34,128 nucleotides of DNA from Janthinobacterium sp. (lineage in GTDB: Bacteria > Pseudomonadota > Gammaproteobacteria > Burkholderiales > Burkholderiaceae_D): the NCBI GenBank assembly GCA_025356595.1, contig JANXSQ010000085.1:1-34128 (forward strand), given 5' to 3'. Made by a program: the position numbers and the translations under genes. Numbering within the stretch: the stretch's first letter is position 1; every line of letters starts with the position of its first letter. Shown here in pieces: positions 8,028 through 18,020 of this stretch. The notes below the pieces were generated by a model, which had not been told where the DNA came from, made no database searches, and saw only the letters and a program-made list of their open reading frames with translations.

Positions 8028-8999
8028 TTAGCGCGACTTGATGAAGGGCGTGCCGAGCGCTTTCGGCGCCACCGACTTGGCCATCAGGCCGGCCAGCACG
8101 ATGACGGTGACGACATACGGCACCATCTGGATCAGCGAGCCGGGGATGCGGCCGATGCCGGGCAGGTCGACGCCCTCGATCTGGATCTGCACGGCGCCGA
8201 AGAAGCCGAACATCAGGCAGCCGAGGAAGGTGTAGACGGGCCGCCAGTTGCCGAACACCATGGCCGTCAGCGCCAGGTAGCCGGCGCCGGCCGACATGTC
8301 GCGCAGGAAGAAGCCGCTCTGCACGATGGCCAGGTAGGCGCCCGAGAAGGAACACAGCACGCCGCAGACCAGCATCGCCAGGTAGCGCGTCGCCTCGACG
8401 CTGACGCCGGCCGCGTCGGCCGCGTGCGGGTTCTCGCCGCAGGCGCGCAGGCGCAGGCCGAAGCGGCTGTGGTAGAGCAGCCAGTGGACCAGCGGCACCA
8501 GGCCGAAGGCCAGGTAGACCAGCACCGAATGGCCGCCGATCAGGTGGGCGTAGAACCAGCCGAGGAAGGGGATGTGTTCGAGGTAGGCGCTGCCGGGCAG
8601 GACCACGTCGAACAGGCGCGCCTGGCCCAGGTCGGGCGTGCGGCCGCCCTGCTGGAAGAAGAATTGCGCCAGCACGAAGGTCAGGCCGCTCATGGCGATG
8701 TTGATGGCGATGCCGGCAACCAGCTGGTTGCCCTTTTGCGTGATGCTGACATAGCCTTGCAGCAGTGCCAGCAGCACGCACACGGCCATGCCGGCGGCCA
8801 TGCCGTACCACGGGCTTTGCGTGGCGAAGGCGACCGCCGCCGAGGTGAAGGCGCTGGCCAGGATCTTGCCCTCCAGGCCGATGTCGATGACGCCGCTGCG
8901 TTCGGCGAACAGGCCGGCCATGGCGGCGAAGATGAGCACCGGCGCGTTGCGCACGGTCGATACCAGGATGCTGGCGAAATGGAAGTCGTCGAATGTCAT
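8028..8999 (-). CDS. ABC transporter permease, nucleoside type (NupC/YufQ-like)
   Basis: 323 residues, very hydrophobic with about eight to nine predicted membrane segments, of the branched-chain amino acid/ribose permease superfamily. The stretch ERSGVIDIGLEGKIL and the later LRACGENPHAADAAGVSV are typical of permeases paired with BMP-family binding proteins. It is the last gene of the operon bmpA-ATPase-permease-permease on the minus strand, four bases after the other permease, and would form the heterodimeric inner-membrane channel with it. Well-studied relatives (Lactococcus NupABC, Bacillus NupNOPQ) import nucleosides, which fits the surrounding deo genes. Confidence 0.92.
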   Translation of the reverse strand: MTFDDFHFASILVSTVRNAPVLIFAAMAGLFAERSGVIDIGLEGKILASAFTSAAVAFATQSPWYGMAAGMAVCVLLALLQGYVSITQKGNQLVAGIAINIAMSGLTFVLAQFFFQQGGRTPDLGQARLFDVVLPGSAYLEHIPFLGWFYAHLIGGHSVLVYLAFGLVPLVHWLLYHSRFGLRLRACGENPHAADAAGVSVEATRYLAMLVCGVLCSFSGAYLAIVQSGFFLRDMSAGAGYLALTAMVFGNWRPVYTFLGCLMFGFFGAVQIQIEGVDLPGIGRIPGSLIQMVPYVVTVIVLAGLMAKSVAPKALGTPFIKSR

Positions 9000-9003
9000 G
9001 GTG

Positions 9004-10086
9004 TTAGCCTTTGCGCCGCTTGAGCATGGCCGCCAGGGCCGGCGCGTAGAAGTTTTCCATCGCGCCGCAGAACAGAATGATCAGGCCCTGGATGAAAATG
9101 AAGGTTTCGGTGGGGATGTTGGGTTTTTCCAGCGACAGGTCGAAGCCGCCCTGGATCAGGGCGCCGAACAGCACGGCCGAGAGGAAGATGCCGACCGGGT
9201 GCTGGCGTCCCATCAGCGCGATGGCGATGCCGACGAAGCCGGCGCCGGCCGGGAAATTCAGGCTCAGGTAGTGGGTCGAACCCATGATGGAGTTCACCGA
9301 GCCCAGGCCGGCCAGCGCGCCCGAGAGCAGCATGACGACGATGATCATCTTGCTGATCGAGATGCCGGCGTAGTGCGCCGCGTGCTGGTTCAGGCCGGTG
9401 GCGCGCAGCTTGAAGCCCCACGCCGAGCGCGCCATGGCGACGCCATAGACGGCCAGCGCGGCGATGGCCAGCAGGAAGCTGACGTTGAGCGGGGTGTCGC
9501 CCAGCATCGGCAGCCAGGTGTTCAGGCGCGGCATGGCGCCGCTCTCGGCGAACAGGCGGCTGGCGGTGTTCTGCTCGCCGACCGGGATCAGGTATTTGAC
9601 GATGACGAAGTTCATCAGGCCGGCGGCGATGAAGTTGAACATGATGGTCGTGACCACCACGTGGCTGCCGCGCTTGGCCTGCAGATAGCCGGGCAGGAAG
9701 GCCCACAGCGCGCCGAACAGGGCCGCGCCCAGCATGGCGACGGGAATCAGGGCCCAGGCCGGCAGCACGGCGTCGCAGGCCAGCATGGCCAGGGTCAGGC
9801 CCAGGCCGCCGAGGTACATCTGGCCCTCGCTGCCGATGTTGAACAGGCCGGCCTGCATCGCCAGCGAGACCGACAGGCCGGTGAAGATGAAGGTGCTGGC
9901 GTAGAACAGGGTGTAGCTCAGGCCTTCCGGATTGAGGATGGCGCTGTTGACGAGGATGTGCAGCGATTCGAGCGGGTCTTCGCCCAGCAGGTGGATCACC
10001 AGCGCGGCCACCAGCAGGGCCGACAGCAGGTTCAGGATGGGCAGGACAAAGGCGGTCGCCCAGCGCGGCAAGTCGTTATTATTCAT
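9004..10086 (-). CDS. ABC transporter permease, nucleoside type (NupB/YufP-like)
   Basis: 360 residues with multiple hydrophobic membrane spans. Motifs TGLSVSLAMQAGLFNIGSEG and FKLRATGLNQHAAHYAGIS are those of the larger permease in BMP-type systems; the latter loop contacts the ATPase. The gene lies three bases after the ATPase gene and four before the second permease, so translation is likely coupled. It forms half of the predicted nucleoside channel in the inner membrane. The purine/pyrimidine preference cannot be told from sequence. Confidence 0.92.
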   Translation of the reverse strand: MNNNDLPRWATAFVLPILNLLSALLVAALVIHLLGEDPLESLHILVNSAILNPEGLSYTLFYASTFIFTGLSVSLAMQAGLFNIGSEGQMYLGGLGLTLAMLACDAVLPAWALIPVAMLGAALFGALWAFLPGYLQAKRGSHVVVTTIMFNFIAAGLMNFVIVKYLIPVGEQNTASRLFAESGAMPRLNTWLPMLGDTPLNVSFLLAIAALAVYGVAMARSAWGFKLRATGLNQHAAHYAGISISKMIIVVMLLSGALAGLGSVNSIMGSTHYLSLNFPAGAGFVGIAIALMGRQHPVGIFLSAVLFGALIQGGFDLSLEKPNIPTETFIFIQGLIILFCGAMENFYAPALAAMLKRRKG

Positions 10087-10089
10087 GAT

Positions 10090-11613
<1,524 letters not shown>

Positions 11614-11626
11614 ATGTTCAATAGGT

Positions 11627-11664
11627 AAAAACGCGCCGCGCGAGGCTGAAGCCCCGGCGGCGCG
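11627..11664 (-). terminator. attenuating terminator between bmpA and the ABC ATPase gene
   Basis: Read on the minus strand, a 7-bp stem (CGCGCCG, 11664-11658, with CGGCGCG, 11638-11632) is extended by an inner GGGGC/GCCTC stem with a TTCA loop and followed by five T (11631-11627). It lies 20 bases past the bmpA stop. Partial termination here would give more binding protein than transporter core, a common arrangement for ABC importers. Confidence 0.7.
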
Positions 11665-11684
11665 CTCTGAGTTGACGTGTGTGT

Positions 11685-12680
11685 TTAGATCGGGCAGTTG
11701 TTGGCGGCGCGGTAGTCGACGACCTTGATCTTGCCGTCGATGATGTCCTTGCGCGCGGCCAGCACGCGTTTTTCGATCTCCGGCGTGATCAGCTTGCGGT
11801 TGTCCGCGTCCAGCGCCCAGTCGACGCCGCCGTCCTTCAAGCCCTTGTAGCTGACGCCGCCTTTCCAGGTGCCGTTCTTGACCTGCATGAAGCTGTCGTA
11901 GATGACGTTGTCGACGTGCTTGACCATCGAGGTCAGCATCGTGCCCGGGTACAGGTGGTTCTGGTTGGAATCGACGCCGATCGCCAGCTTGCCTTTTTCC
12001 TTGGCCATTTGCAGCGTGCCCATGCCGCTGCCGCCGGCCACGGCGAAGATCACGTCGACGCCGCGCTCGAATTGCGAGCGGGCCAGTTCGCCGCCCTTGG
12101 CCGGATCGTTCCAGGCGCCCGAGGTCGAGCCGACCATGTTCTGCGTCACGTCCGCCTTGGCGTTGCCGGCCTTCGCGCCTTGCGCGTAGCCGCAGGCGAA
12201 GGTGCGGATGAGGGGAATGTCGATGCCGCCGATGAAGCCGAGCTTCTTCGATTTGCTGGCCATGGCCGCCGCCAGGCCGACCAGGTAAGAGCCTTCTTCT
12301 TCCTTGAACAGCACGGAATTAACGTTATCGCCGGGCGCGCTGCCGTCGATCAGCAGGAATTTCACCTTCGGGAACTCCTTGGCGACCTTTTGCACGGCCT
12401 GCGACTGGGCGAAACCGATGGAGGCGATCAGATCGAGGTTCTTGCGCGCCAAGCCGCGCAGCACCTGCTCGGCCTGGGTATCGCTGGACGCCTGCACCTC
12501 GATGAAGGAGATGTTGGTGTCTTTCTTGAAGCGTTGCGCGCCTTCGTAAGCGGACTGGTTGAACGACTTGTCGAACTTGCCGCCCGCGTCATACACGATG
12601 CCCAGTTTTGGGTCAGCCGCGGACGCGCCGGCCGTGATAAACAAGGCTGCGATCGTCAAACTAAATTGTGTAAGTTTCAT
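11685..12680 (-). CDS. BMP family ABC transporter substrate-binding protein (nucleoside-binding)
   Basis: 331 residues. A cleavable signal peptide (ending AGASAA) sends it to the periplasm; no lipobox Cys is seen. The mature part starts LGIVYDAGGKFDKSFNQSAYEG, the hallmark of the BMP/PnrA family (D-x-x-F-D-x-S-F-N), which binds purine and other nucleosides for ABC import. GFIGGIDIPLIRTFACGY and FAVAGGSGMG are further family motifs. The start is supported by AGGAG at 12688-12692. It is the first gene of the transporter operon, and a GATATTG site overlaps its promoter region, linking it to the DeoR-type regulator. Confidence 0.93.
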   Translation of the reverse strand: MKLTQFSLTIAALFITAGASAADPKLGIVYDAGGKFDKSFNQSAYEGAQRFKKDTNISFIEVQASSDTQAEQVLRGLARKNLDLIASIGFAQSQAVQKVAKEFPKVKFLLIDGSAPGDNVNSVLFKEEEGSYLVGLAAAMASKSKKLGFIGGIDIPLIRTFACGYAQGAKAGNAKADVTQNMVGSTSGAWNDPAKGGELARSQFERGVDVIFAVAGGSGMGTLQMAKEKGKLAIGVDSNQNHLYPGTMLTSMVKHVDNVIYDSFMQVKNGTWKGGVSYKGLKDGGVDWALDADNRKLITPEIEKRVLAARKDIIDGKIKVVDYRAANNCPI

Positions 12681-12696
12681 GAGTTGGCTCCTGGAA

Positions 12697-12710
12697 GATC
12701 GATATTGTAT
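12697..12710. promoter_or_regulatory. candidate DeoR-type operator at the bmpA promoter
   Basis: GATCGATATTGTAT contains GATATTG(T/C)A, the unit repeated three times upstream of nudK. Relative to bmpA it lies just upstream of the Shine-Dalgarno, over the likely -10/start region, and in the same orientation that the repeats have to the deoR-type gene. That would suit a repressor site. Confidence 0.4.
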
Positions 12711-12941
12711 ATTTTTTATAGGCGAAACATATAATTAGGGGGGCATTCTGACGCTGAATCGCTTTCCATGCGACCAATTTTTCAAATATTGCAAGCTTGC
12801 CGCCAATCCCGGCCCTGAAGTCCGCGCCCGGATGCTTGCGGCCGGGTCCGCCGCCATGACGCCGGTTTCATTTTCGCAACAGGCGCCGCGGCGAAGTATT
12901 TTCTTACCGATGCCGTCATGTCTCCTGGCCGCAACATTTTC

Positions 12942-12957
12942 CGCATATCGATATGCG
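12942..12957. promoter_or_regulatory. perfect 16-bp palindrome CGCATATCGATATGCG
   Basis: CGCATATCGATATGCG is self-complementary over all 16 bases and lies in a non-coding region between divergent genes. It shares the core ATCGATAT with the bmpA-proximal site (12698-12705). It may be a dimeric regulator site; which protein binds is unknown. Confidence 0.4.
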
Positions 12958-13397
12958 TTTTGCGTCGCCGGCCCGCGCCGCGCCGGCGCGCTGTTCACAT
13001 CAATGAGAAAGGTGGATCGGGCCGGCGCCATGCCGGCGGAAAGGGCGCGCCGTCCCTCTGGAAACGGTGCGCCGGGCCGCGCCGGGCCGGTGTGTGTCGG
13101 AGTCCTGGATATCCGCCGCGCGGTGTGCCGCCGCCCCTGTTGCGGCGGCCGCGCGCAGACTTGTTTCGTCACTATGCATCAGCCAATATATGTATGACAA
13201 ATACGATTTTGTTTAATTATTTATACAATTTTGCTATAAATAAGGGAATGGGATTTTGTGTTTTTCGGTCAATTATTTCCATGCTAGCATCGCCGATACT
13301 TTGCGTTTTCGCAAAGTTTTCGACTGTTGCCGCGCGCCGCGCCGCAACGCCCTTGTCCCGTATATCAAGCGGTGTTAGCCGCAAAGGAATGCCCCCC

Positions 13398-15677
13398 ATG
13401 TTCAAGACAAGCCAGAACCATGCGCCGCGTCGCTACGCCGCGCGCTCCCTGATCGCGCTGGCGGTGGCTTCGGCCTTCCCGCTGCAGGCGGCGCGCGCGC
13501 AGGAGGCGGCGCCCGAGGCCGCCAAGGCGCAGCCGGGCCAGCTGGAGGTCGTCATCGTGACGGCGCAGCGCCGCTCGGAAAACATCAAGGACGTGCCGAT
13601 GGCGATCTCGACCATGAAGGGCGAGAAGCTCGACGTGCTGACGGCCGGCGGCCAGGACGTACGCTTCATGTCCGGACGCACGCCGAGCCTGAACGTGGAA
13701 TCCGAATTCGGCCGCTCCTTCCCGCGCTTCTACGTGCGCGGCCTGGGCAATATCGACTTCGACCTGAACGCTTCCCAGCCGGTCGGCCTGGTGTTCGACG
13801 ACGTGGTGCAGGAAAATCCCATCCTGAAGGGCTTCCCGGTGTTCGACGTGGAGCAGGTCGAAGTGCTGCGCGGCCCGCAGGGCACGCTGTTCGGGCGCAA
13901 CTCGCCGGCCGGCGTGGTGAAGTTCGAATCGGTCAAGCCGGGCAAGAAGCTGGAGGGCTATGTCAGCGCCGGCTTCGGCAACTACGGCGCGGTGAACCTG
14001 GAGGGCGCCTACAACGTCCCGCTCGGCGAGCAGTGGGCGGCGCGCCTGTCGCTGCAATCGCAGAGCCGCGACGACCGCGTGCACAATCCGCGCCCGAGCG
14101 GCACGCGCGACCTGGAGGGTTACGAGGACAAGGCGGCGCGCCTGCAACTGTCCTTCAAACCGAACAAGGACTTCAGCGCGCTGCTGAACCTGCATCACCG
14201 CGAGATGGAGGGCAGCGCCACCCTGTTCCGCGCCAACATCATCAAGAAGGGCACGAACGAGCTGGTCGACGGCTTCGACTACGGCACTTATCCCACCGAC
14301 GGCATCAACCAACAGACGCTCACCAGCGGCGGCGCCAGCCTGCACCTGCGCTGGGATCTGGACGGCGTGACCCTGCATGCGATCAGCGCCTATGAGAAGG
14401 CGAAGTACGCCAGCCGCGCCGACGTGGACGGCGGCTACGGCGCCGTGTACGCGCCGCCCAGCGGTCCCGGCTTCATTCCCTTCACCGCCGAGACCGGCGA
14501 CGGCTTGCCCAAGCACCGCCAGTTGTCGCAGGAAGTGCGCGTCGAGTCGAACGGCAAGGAGCGCCTGCAGTGGTTGGGCGGCGTGTACGCCTTCGACGAG
14601 GACATCACGGTCGACAGCACCAGTTACGACACCCTGAACGGCAGCGTGGTGAACGGCTTCGCGCAGCAACACCAGCGCAGCAAGTCGTGGGCGTTGTTCG
14701 GTTCCCTGAACTACGCGCTGAGCGATGCCTGGAAGGTGCGCGGCGGCCTGCGCTACACCGACGACAAGAAGGACTTCAGCGCCTACCGCAGCATCGACCC
14801 GCGCATCCCCTCGCAATACGTGGGCGCGATCGGCCCGCTGACGGCGAACCCGCGCGCGAGCAACACCAGCTGGGACTTGAGCAGCAACTACGCGCTGAAC
14901 CCGGACACCAATATCTACGCGCGCATCGCCACCGGCTACCGCGCGCCCAGCATCCAGGGCCGCATCCTGTTCGGCGACACGATCTCGATCGGCAACGCCG
15001 AGCGCAACCTGTCCTACGAGGCGGGCGTCAAGCAAGAGTTGTTCGACAAGCGCGCGCGCCTGTCGGCCACGGTCTACCAGTATCGCGTGAAGGACATGCA
15101 ATTGACGGCCGGCAGCGGCGCGGTCAACCAGAACCGCCTGGTCAACGCCGCCAAGGCCATCGGCCAGGGCGTTGAACTGGAGTTCCAGGCCATCCTGTCC
15201 GACGAATTCCGCCTGACGCTGGGCGGCAGCTACAACGACACCGAGATCACGGATCCGAACCTGTTCGTGGCCAGTTGCGGCAGCGGCTGCACGGTGACCT
15301 CGCCGGCCGGCCCGACGCCGGGCACCTCGATGATCAACGGCGACCCGCTGCCGCGCGCGCCCAAGTGGACCGGCAACGTCACGCTGCGCTACAGCAAGCC
15401 GGTCGGCGAGGGCGAGTTCTACGCCTACACTGACTGGTCGTACCGCTCCAGCTACAATATGTTCCTCGACGTGTCGAAGGAATACACGGCCAAGTCCCTG
15501 CTCGAAGGCGGCCTGCGCGCCGGCTACAAATGGGCCGACGGCAAGTACGAAGTGGCCGCCTATGGCCGCAACATCACCAACCGGGTGCAGATCGTCGGCG
15601 CGATCAACTTCAACAACCTGACCGGCATCGTCAACGAGCCGCGCACCTTCGGCGCGCAATTCAAGGCCAACTTCTAG
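13398..15677 (+). CDS. TonB-dependent outer-membrane receptor
   Basis: 759 residues. A signal peptide ending AARAQ is followed by a TonB-box-like stretch (LEVVIVTAQRR), a plug domain (about residues 50-170, including VEQVEVLRGPQGTLFGRNSPAGVV) and a 22-strand-type beta barrel that closes with the canonical C-terminal Phe (FGAQFKANF). It would move a scarce or large substrate across the outer membrane using TonB energy. The start is placed at 13398 because AAAGGA (13383-13388) is 9 bases away; the ATG at 13389 is too close to it. It is divergent from the nucleoside transporter operon and next to xapR, so a nucleoside or oligonucleotide ligand is possible but only inferred. Family-wide homology is to FpvA/siderophore-like and IPR000531-type receptors. 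Confidence 0.92.
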   Translation: MFKTSQNHAPRRYAARSLIALAVASAFPLQAARAQEAAPEAAKAQPGQLEVVIVTAQRRSENIKDVPMAISTMKGEKLDVLTAGGQDVRFMSGRTPSLNVESEFGRSFPRFYVRGLGNIDFDLNASQPVGLVFDDVVQENPILKGFPVFDVEQVEVLRGPQGTLFGRNSPAGVVKFESVKPGKKLEGYVSAGFGNYGAVNLEGAYNVPLGEQWAARLSLQSQSRDDRVHNPRPSGTRDLEGYEDKAARLQLSFKPNKDFSALLNLHHREMEGSATLFRANIIKKGTNELVDGFDYGTYPTDGINQQTLTSGGASLHLRWDLDGVTLHAISAYEKAKYASRADVDGGYGAVYAPPSGPGFIPFTAETGDGLPKHRQLSQEVRVESNGKERLQWLGGVYAFDEDITVDSTSYDTLNGSVVNGFAQQHQRSKSWALFGSLNYALSDAWKVRGGLRYTDDKKDFSAYRSIDPRIPSQYVGAIGPLTANPRASNTSWDLSSNYALNPDTNIYARIATGYRAPSIQGRILFGDTISIGNAERNLSYEAGVKQELFDKRARLSATVYQYRVKDMQLTAGSGAVNQNRLVNAAKAIGQGVELEFQAILSDEFRLTLGGSYNDTEITDPNLFVASCGSGCTVTSPAGPTPGTSMINGDPLPRAPKWTGNVTLRYSKPVGEGEFYAYTDWSYRSSYNMFLDVSKEYTAKSLLEGGLRAGYKWADGKYEVAAYGRNITNRVQIVGAINFNNLTGIVNEPRTFGAQFKANF

Positions 15678-15746
15678 GCGGCCTTTGACGGCGTGGAAAG
15701 CGCCGGCGCGGACGGGCGCCCGGGCCGGGCCGCAGGCGTCGGGCGC

Positions 15747-16652
15747 TTACTCGGCGCGCGCCGGCGGGTTCAGGATGTTGAGGAAGGCGCGCACCACCGG
15801 CGCGTCGTCCTGGGTCGTGTAACTGATGTAGAGATTGGCCGAGGGCGGATTGTTGATCGGCAGGAAGACCACGCCGGGCCAGCCGATGCGGCTGGTCGTT
15901 TCCGGCACCAGGGTCACGCCCAGGCCGGCGCCGACCATCGCCAGCAGCGTCTGTGGCTCCGACGCCTCCTGGAAGATGACGGGCTGGAAGCCGGCCTTGA
16001 CGCAGCATTGCACGAGATAGCGCGGGAAGGCCGATTTGTCCAGCGTCAGCGTCAGCATCGGCTCGTCGGCCAGTTCGATCAACTCGATCGAAGCCTGCTT
16101 GGCCAGCGCGTGGTGCTCGTTGACGGCGACGCAGACGTTCTCGCGGTAGCACAAATCCTGGCGCAGATTGTCGTGGCGCAGGTCGTCGTCGTTGAGCTTC
16201 GGTTCGCGCCAGAAACCGACGTCGATCTGCTTGGCGCGCAGGGCCTCGTACTGCACGTTGGGACCGGATTCATGCAGCGTCCAGGTCACGCGCGGAAACT
16301 TGGTCTGGAACTCCTCGAGCAGGCTGGGGATCGGCCCCCACATGGCCGAGCCGACGATGCCCACGCGCAGGCGGCCCACCTCGCCGCGGTCGATCTGGCG
16401 TATGGTGTCGATCGTCATGCGCATCTTCGCCAGCAAATCGGCGGCCTCCGACATCAAGGCCTTGCCGGCCACCGTCAACTCGAAAGTGCGGGTGGTGCGG
16501 GCGAACAGGCGCACGCCCAGTTCGCCCTCCAGCTTCATGATCTGCTGGCTCAGCGGCGGCTGCGAAATATGCAGGCGCTCGGCGGCGCGGCTGAAGCTCT
16601 TCTCCTCGGCGACGGCCAGAAAATACCTTAACTGTTTCAGATCGATGGACAT
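15747..16652 (-). CDS. xapR: LysR-family regulator, XapR-like
   Basis: 301 residues: an N-terminal winged HTH (about 5-63, RYFLAVAEEKSFSRAAERLHISQPPLS) and a LysR substrate-binding domain. From memory of E. coli XapR it shares the distinctive VGIVGSAMWG, the EPQTLLAMVGAGLGVTL block and WPGVVFLPI..ADLYI-like end, which is more than general LysR similarity. XapR activates the xanthosine phosphorylase operon in response to xanthosine. Here the gene is divergent from a XapA homologue, which strengthens the match. It is 69 bases from, and convergent with, the TonB receptor gene. The ribosome binding site is weak (AAAGAA). Confidence 0.78.
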   Translation of the reverse strand: MSIDLKQLRYFLAVAEEKSFSRAAERLHISQPPLSQQIMKLEGELGVRLFARTTRTFELTVAGKALMSEAADLLAKMRMTIDTIRQIDRGEVGRLRVGIVGSAMWGPIPSLLEEFQTKFPRVTWTLHESGPNVQYEALRAKQIDVGFWREPKLNDDDLRHDNLRQDLCYRENVCVAVNEHHALAKQASIELIELADEPMLTLTLDKSAFPRYLVQCCVKAGFQPVIFQEASEPQTLLAMVGAGLGVTLVPETTSRIGWPGVVFLPINNPPSANLYISYTTQDDAPVVRAFLNILNPPARAE

Positions 16653-17024
16653 GGCGTTCTTTATAAGTGCGGCGCGCGAATCGGCACCGCGATTTTACAG
16701 AAACTCCGGCCGGGCCAGCGCGCCGCCGGCCTGGCCCGGCCACGGACCCGCCCGCCATGGGAGGAGGGCGCGCTTTTGCGGCGTTTCGGTGTTTCATGTA
16801 CTGACTTATAATACCGCCGATTTATATGGGTTTAGTATAAATCAACAAGAAAAATGGTATTTGCCATACATATAACAGATGATGCATAGTGACGTTCGAT
16901 AACTTATCACCCAATTCGATGTAAACGCGGCAGGCCTGCGTAGCCGCCCCTTGCGCGGCGCGGCGCGGCCGCGGACGCAAGCGCAACTGCATCATCATCC
17001 AATCACATCTATACGAGGATCACC
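16653..17024. other. 372-bp xapR-xapA divergent promoter region
   Basis: No gene seen. It holds a perfect TATAAT at 16807-16812 with a weak upstream -35 (TTTCGG near 16784), an AT-rich inverted repeat at 16820-16842 and a GC-rich leader. GAGGA at 17013-17017 is the xapA Shine-Dalgarno. Confidence 0.55.
16820..16842. promoter_or_regulatory. inverted repeat ATTTATA-N9-TATAAAT, candidate XapR site
   Basis: Perfect 7-bp arms (16820-16826 and 16836-16842) separated by 9 bases, 168 bases upstream of xapR and 183 upstream of xapA. LysR regulators bind interrupted dyads in such divergent regions. Assignment to XapR is inferred from position only. Confidence 0.35.
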
Positions 17025-17858
17025 ATGTCTAACAACACCCCATTCCACGCCGCCGAGATCATCCGCGCCCGCGCCCCGGTCAACTTCCAGCCACGCGTGG
17101 CGATGATCCTCGGATCCGGCCTGGGCGTACTGGCCGAGCAGATGAAGGATGCGGTGACGATCAGCTTCGACGAACTGCCGGGTTTCCCGATCAGCACCGT
17201 GCACGGCCACGCCGGCGAACTGGTGATCGGCACCCTGTCGGGCGTGGCGGTGGTCTGCATGAAAGGGCGCGGCCACTTCTACGAAGGCTACGGCATGGGC
17301 GTCATGACCAGCGCGATCCGCACCCTGAAACTGCTCGGCTGCGAAATGCTGTTCGTCACCAACGCGGCCGGCTCGCTGCGTCCCGAAGTCGACGCCGGAT
17401 CGCTGGTGGCGATCACCGACCACATCAACCTGCTGCCGGGCACGCCGATGGTGGGTCCGAACGACGAGCGCTTCGGACCGCGCTTCTTCAGCATGGCCAA
17501 CGCCTACGACGCCGAACTGCGCGAACTGGTCAAAGCCACCGCGGCGGCCGGCGCCATCACCCTGCACGAAGGCGTCTTCGTCGCCTACCCGGGGCCGAAC
17601 TTCGAGACCGCCGCCGAAATCCGCATGATGGCCCGCTTGGGCGCCGACACGGTCGGCATGTCGGTGGTGCCGGAAGTAGTCTCGGCGCGCCATTGCGGCC
17701 TGAAAGTCGTGGGCGTCTCCGTCATCACCAACCTGGCCGAAGGCATGTCGCCCTTCCCCCTGTCGCACGAACAGACCCTGAAATACGCCGCCATCGGCGC
17801 CAAAGACCTGGTCACCCTGATCCTCGCCTTCCTGGCCAAAATCGCCGCCACGCCCTAG
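17025..17858 (+). CDS. xapA: purine nucleoside phosphorylase, xanthosine phosphorylase (XapA) type
   Basis: 277 residues, the usual length for the trimeric-fold PNP family. It splits purine (deoxy)nucleosides with phosphate into base and (deoxy)ribose-1-phosphate in the cytosol. Motifs: GSGLG (30-34, phosphate), GRGHFYEG (81-88, catalytic His), TNAAGSLRPEV and GPNFETAAEIRMM (from 190), then VGMSVVPEVVSARH. GPNFET instead of GPxYET and the whole last block match E. coli XapA as I recall it, so xanthosine, inosine and guanosine are likely substrates. Good Shine-Dalgarno GAGGA. It heads the xapA-deoB-deoC-ALDH-deoA-cdd series, but two foldback repeats separate it from deoB. Confidence 0.88.
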   Translation: MSNNTPFHAAEIIRARAPVNFQPRVAMILGSGLGVLAEQMKDAVTISFDELPGFPISTVHGHAGELVIGTLSGVAVVCMKGRGHFYEGYGMGVMTSAIRTLKLLGCEMLFVTNAAGSLRPEVDAGSLVAITDHINLLPGTPMVGPNDERFGPRFFSMANAYDAELRELVKATAAAGAITLHEGVFVAYPGPNFETAAEIRMMARLGADTVGMSVVPEVVSARHCGLKVVGVSVITNLAEGMSPFPLSHEQTLKYAAIGAKDLVTLILAFLAKIAATP

Positions 17859-17882
17859 GCCCAAGCCTAAGCGACCCGGCGG

Positions 17883-17892
17883 ATCGGGGTCA
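17883..17892. repeat. truncated left end of the foldback element
   Basis: ATCGGGGTCA at 17883-17892 repeats the outer ten bases of the element that begins at 17896, so a third copy seems to have been largely lost. Confidence 0.6.
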
Positions 17893-17895
17893 CGG

Positions 17896-18002
17896 ATCGG
17901 GGTCAGGTCTTGCACATCACCATTCTTGGAAGCAAGACGCGCCTGTCGGTGTTTATGGGAAGTTTCCGGGGCAAATGGTGACATGCAAGACCTGACCCCG
18001 AT
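17896..18002. repeat. foldback (MITE/REP-like) element, copy 1
   Basis: 107 bp bounded by perfect 18-bp inverted repeats: ATCGGGGTCAGGTCTTGC (17896-17913) and its complement (17985-18002). The arms continue inward with TCACCATT on each side. GGGGTCAGGTCTTGC-type palindromes are, as I recall, scattered in many proteobacteria near REP-associated tyrosine transposases. No transposase for it is in this window. Confidence 0.85.
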
Positions 18003-18020
18003 CTTGTTGTCGGACAGCGG

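Larger units (their letters stand above)
12681..13397. other. 717-bp divergent promoter region between bmpA and the TonB receptor
   Basis: No gene is supported in this stretch. Open frames running into the receptor lack a ribosome binding site. The bmpA side (12697-12740) is AT-rich and carries GATCGATATTGTAT. The middle is GC-rich and contains a perfect 16-bp palindrome at 12942-12957. The receptor side (about 13190-13290) is AT-rich with TATAAA at 13235-13240, likely the receptor promoter zone. The long leader between there and the receptor ATG (about 150 bases) is unexplained. Confidence 0.6.

Noticed and set aside
12981-13140. GC-rich stem-forming sequence as a riboswitch upstream of the TonB receptor
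   Set aside because: I could not match it to the cobalamin or any other riboswitch core; general GC richness explains the pairing.
12918-13397. N-terminal extension of the TonB receptor frame
   Set aside because: No ribosome site, Arg/Pro-rich low-quality sequence, and the signal peptide begins only after 13398.
13365-15659. 764-codon minus-strand open frame under the TonB receptor
   Set aside because: Antisense shadow of a complete receptor; no start signal or family motif.
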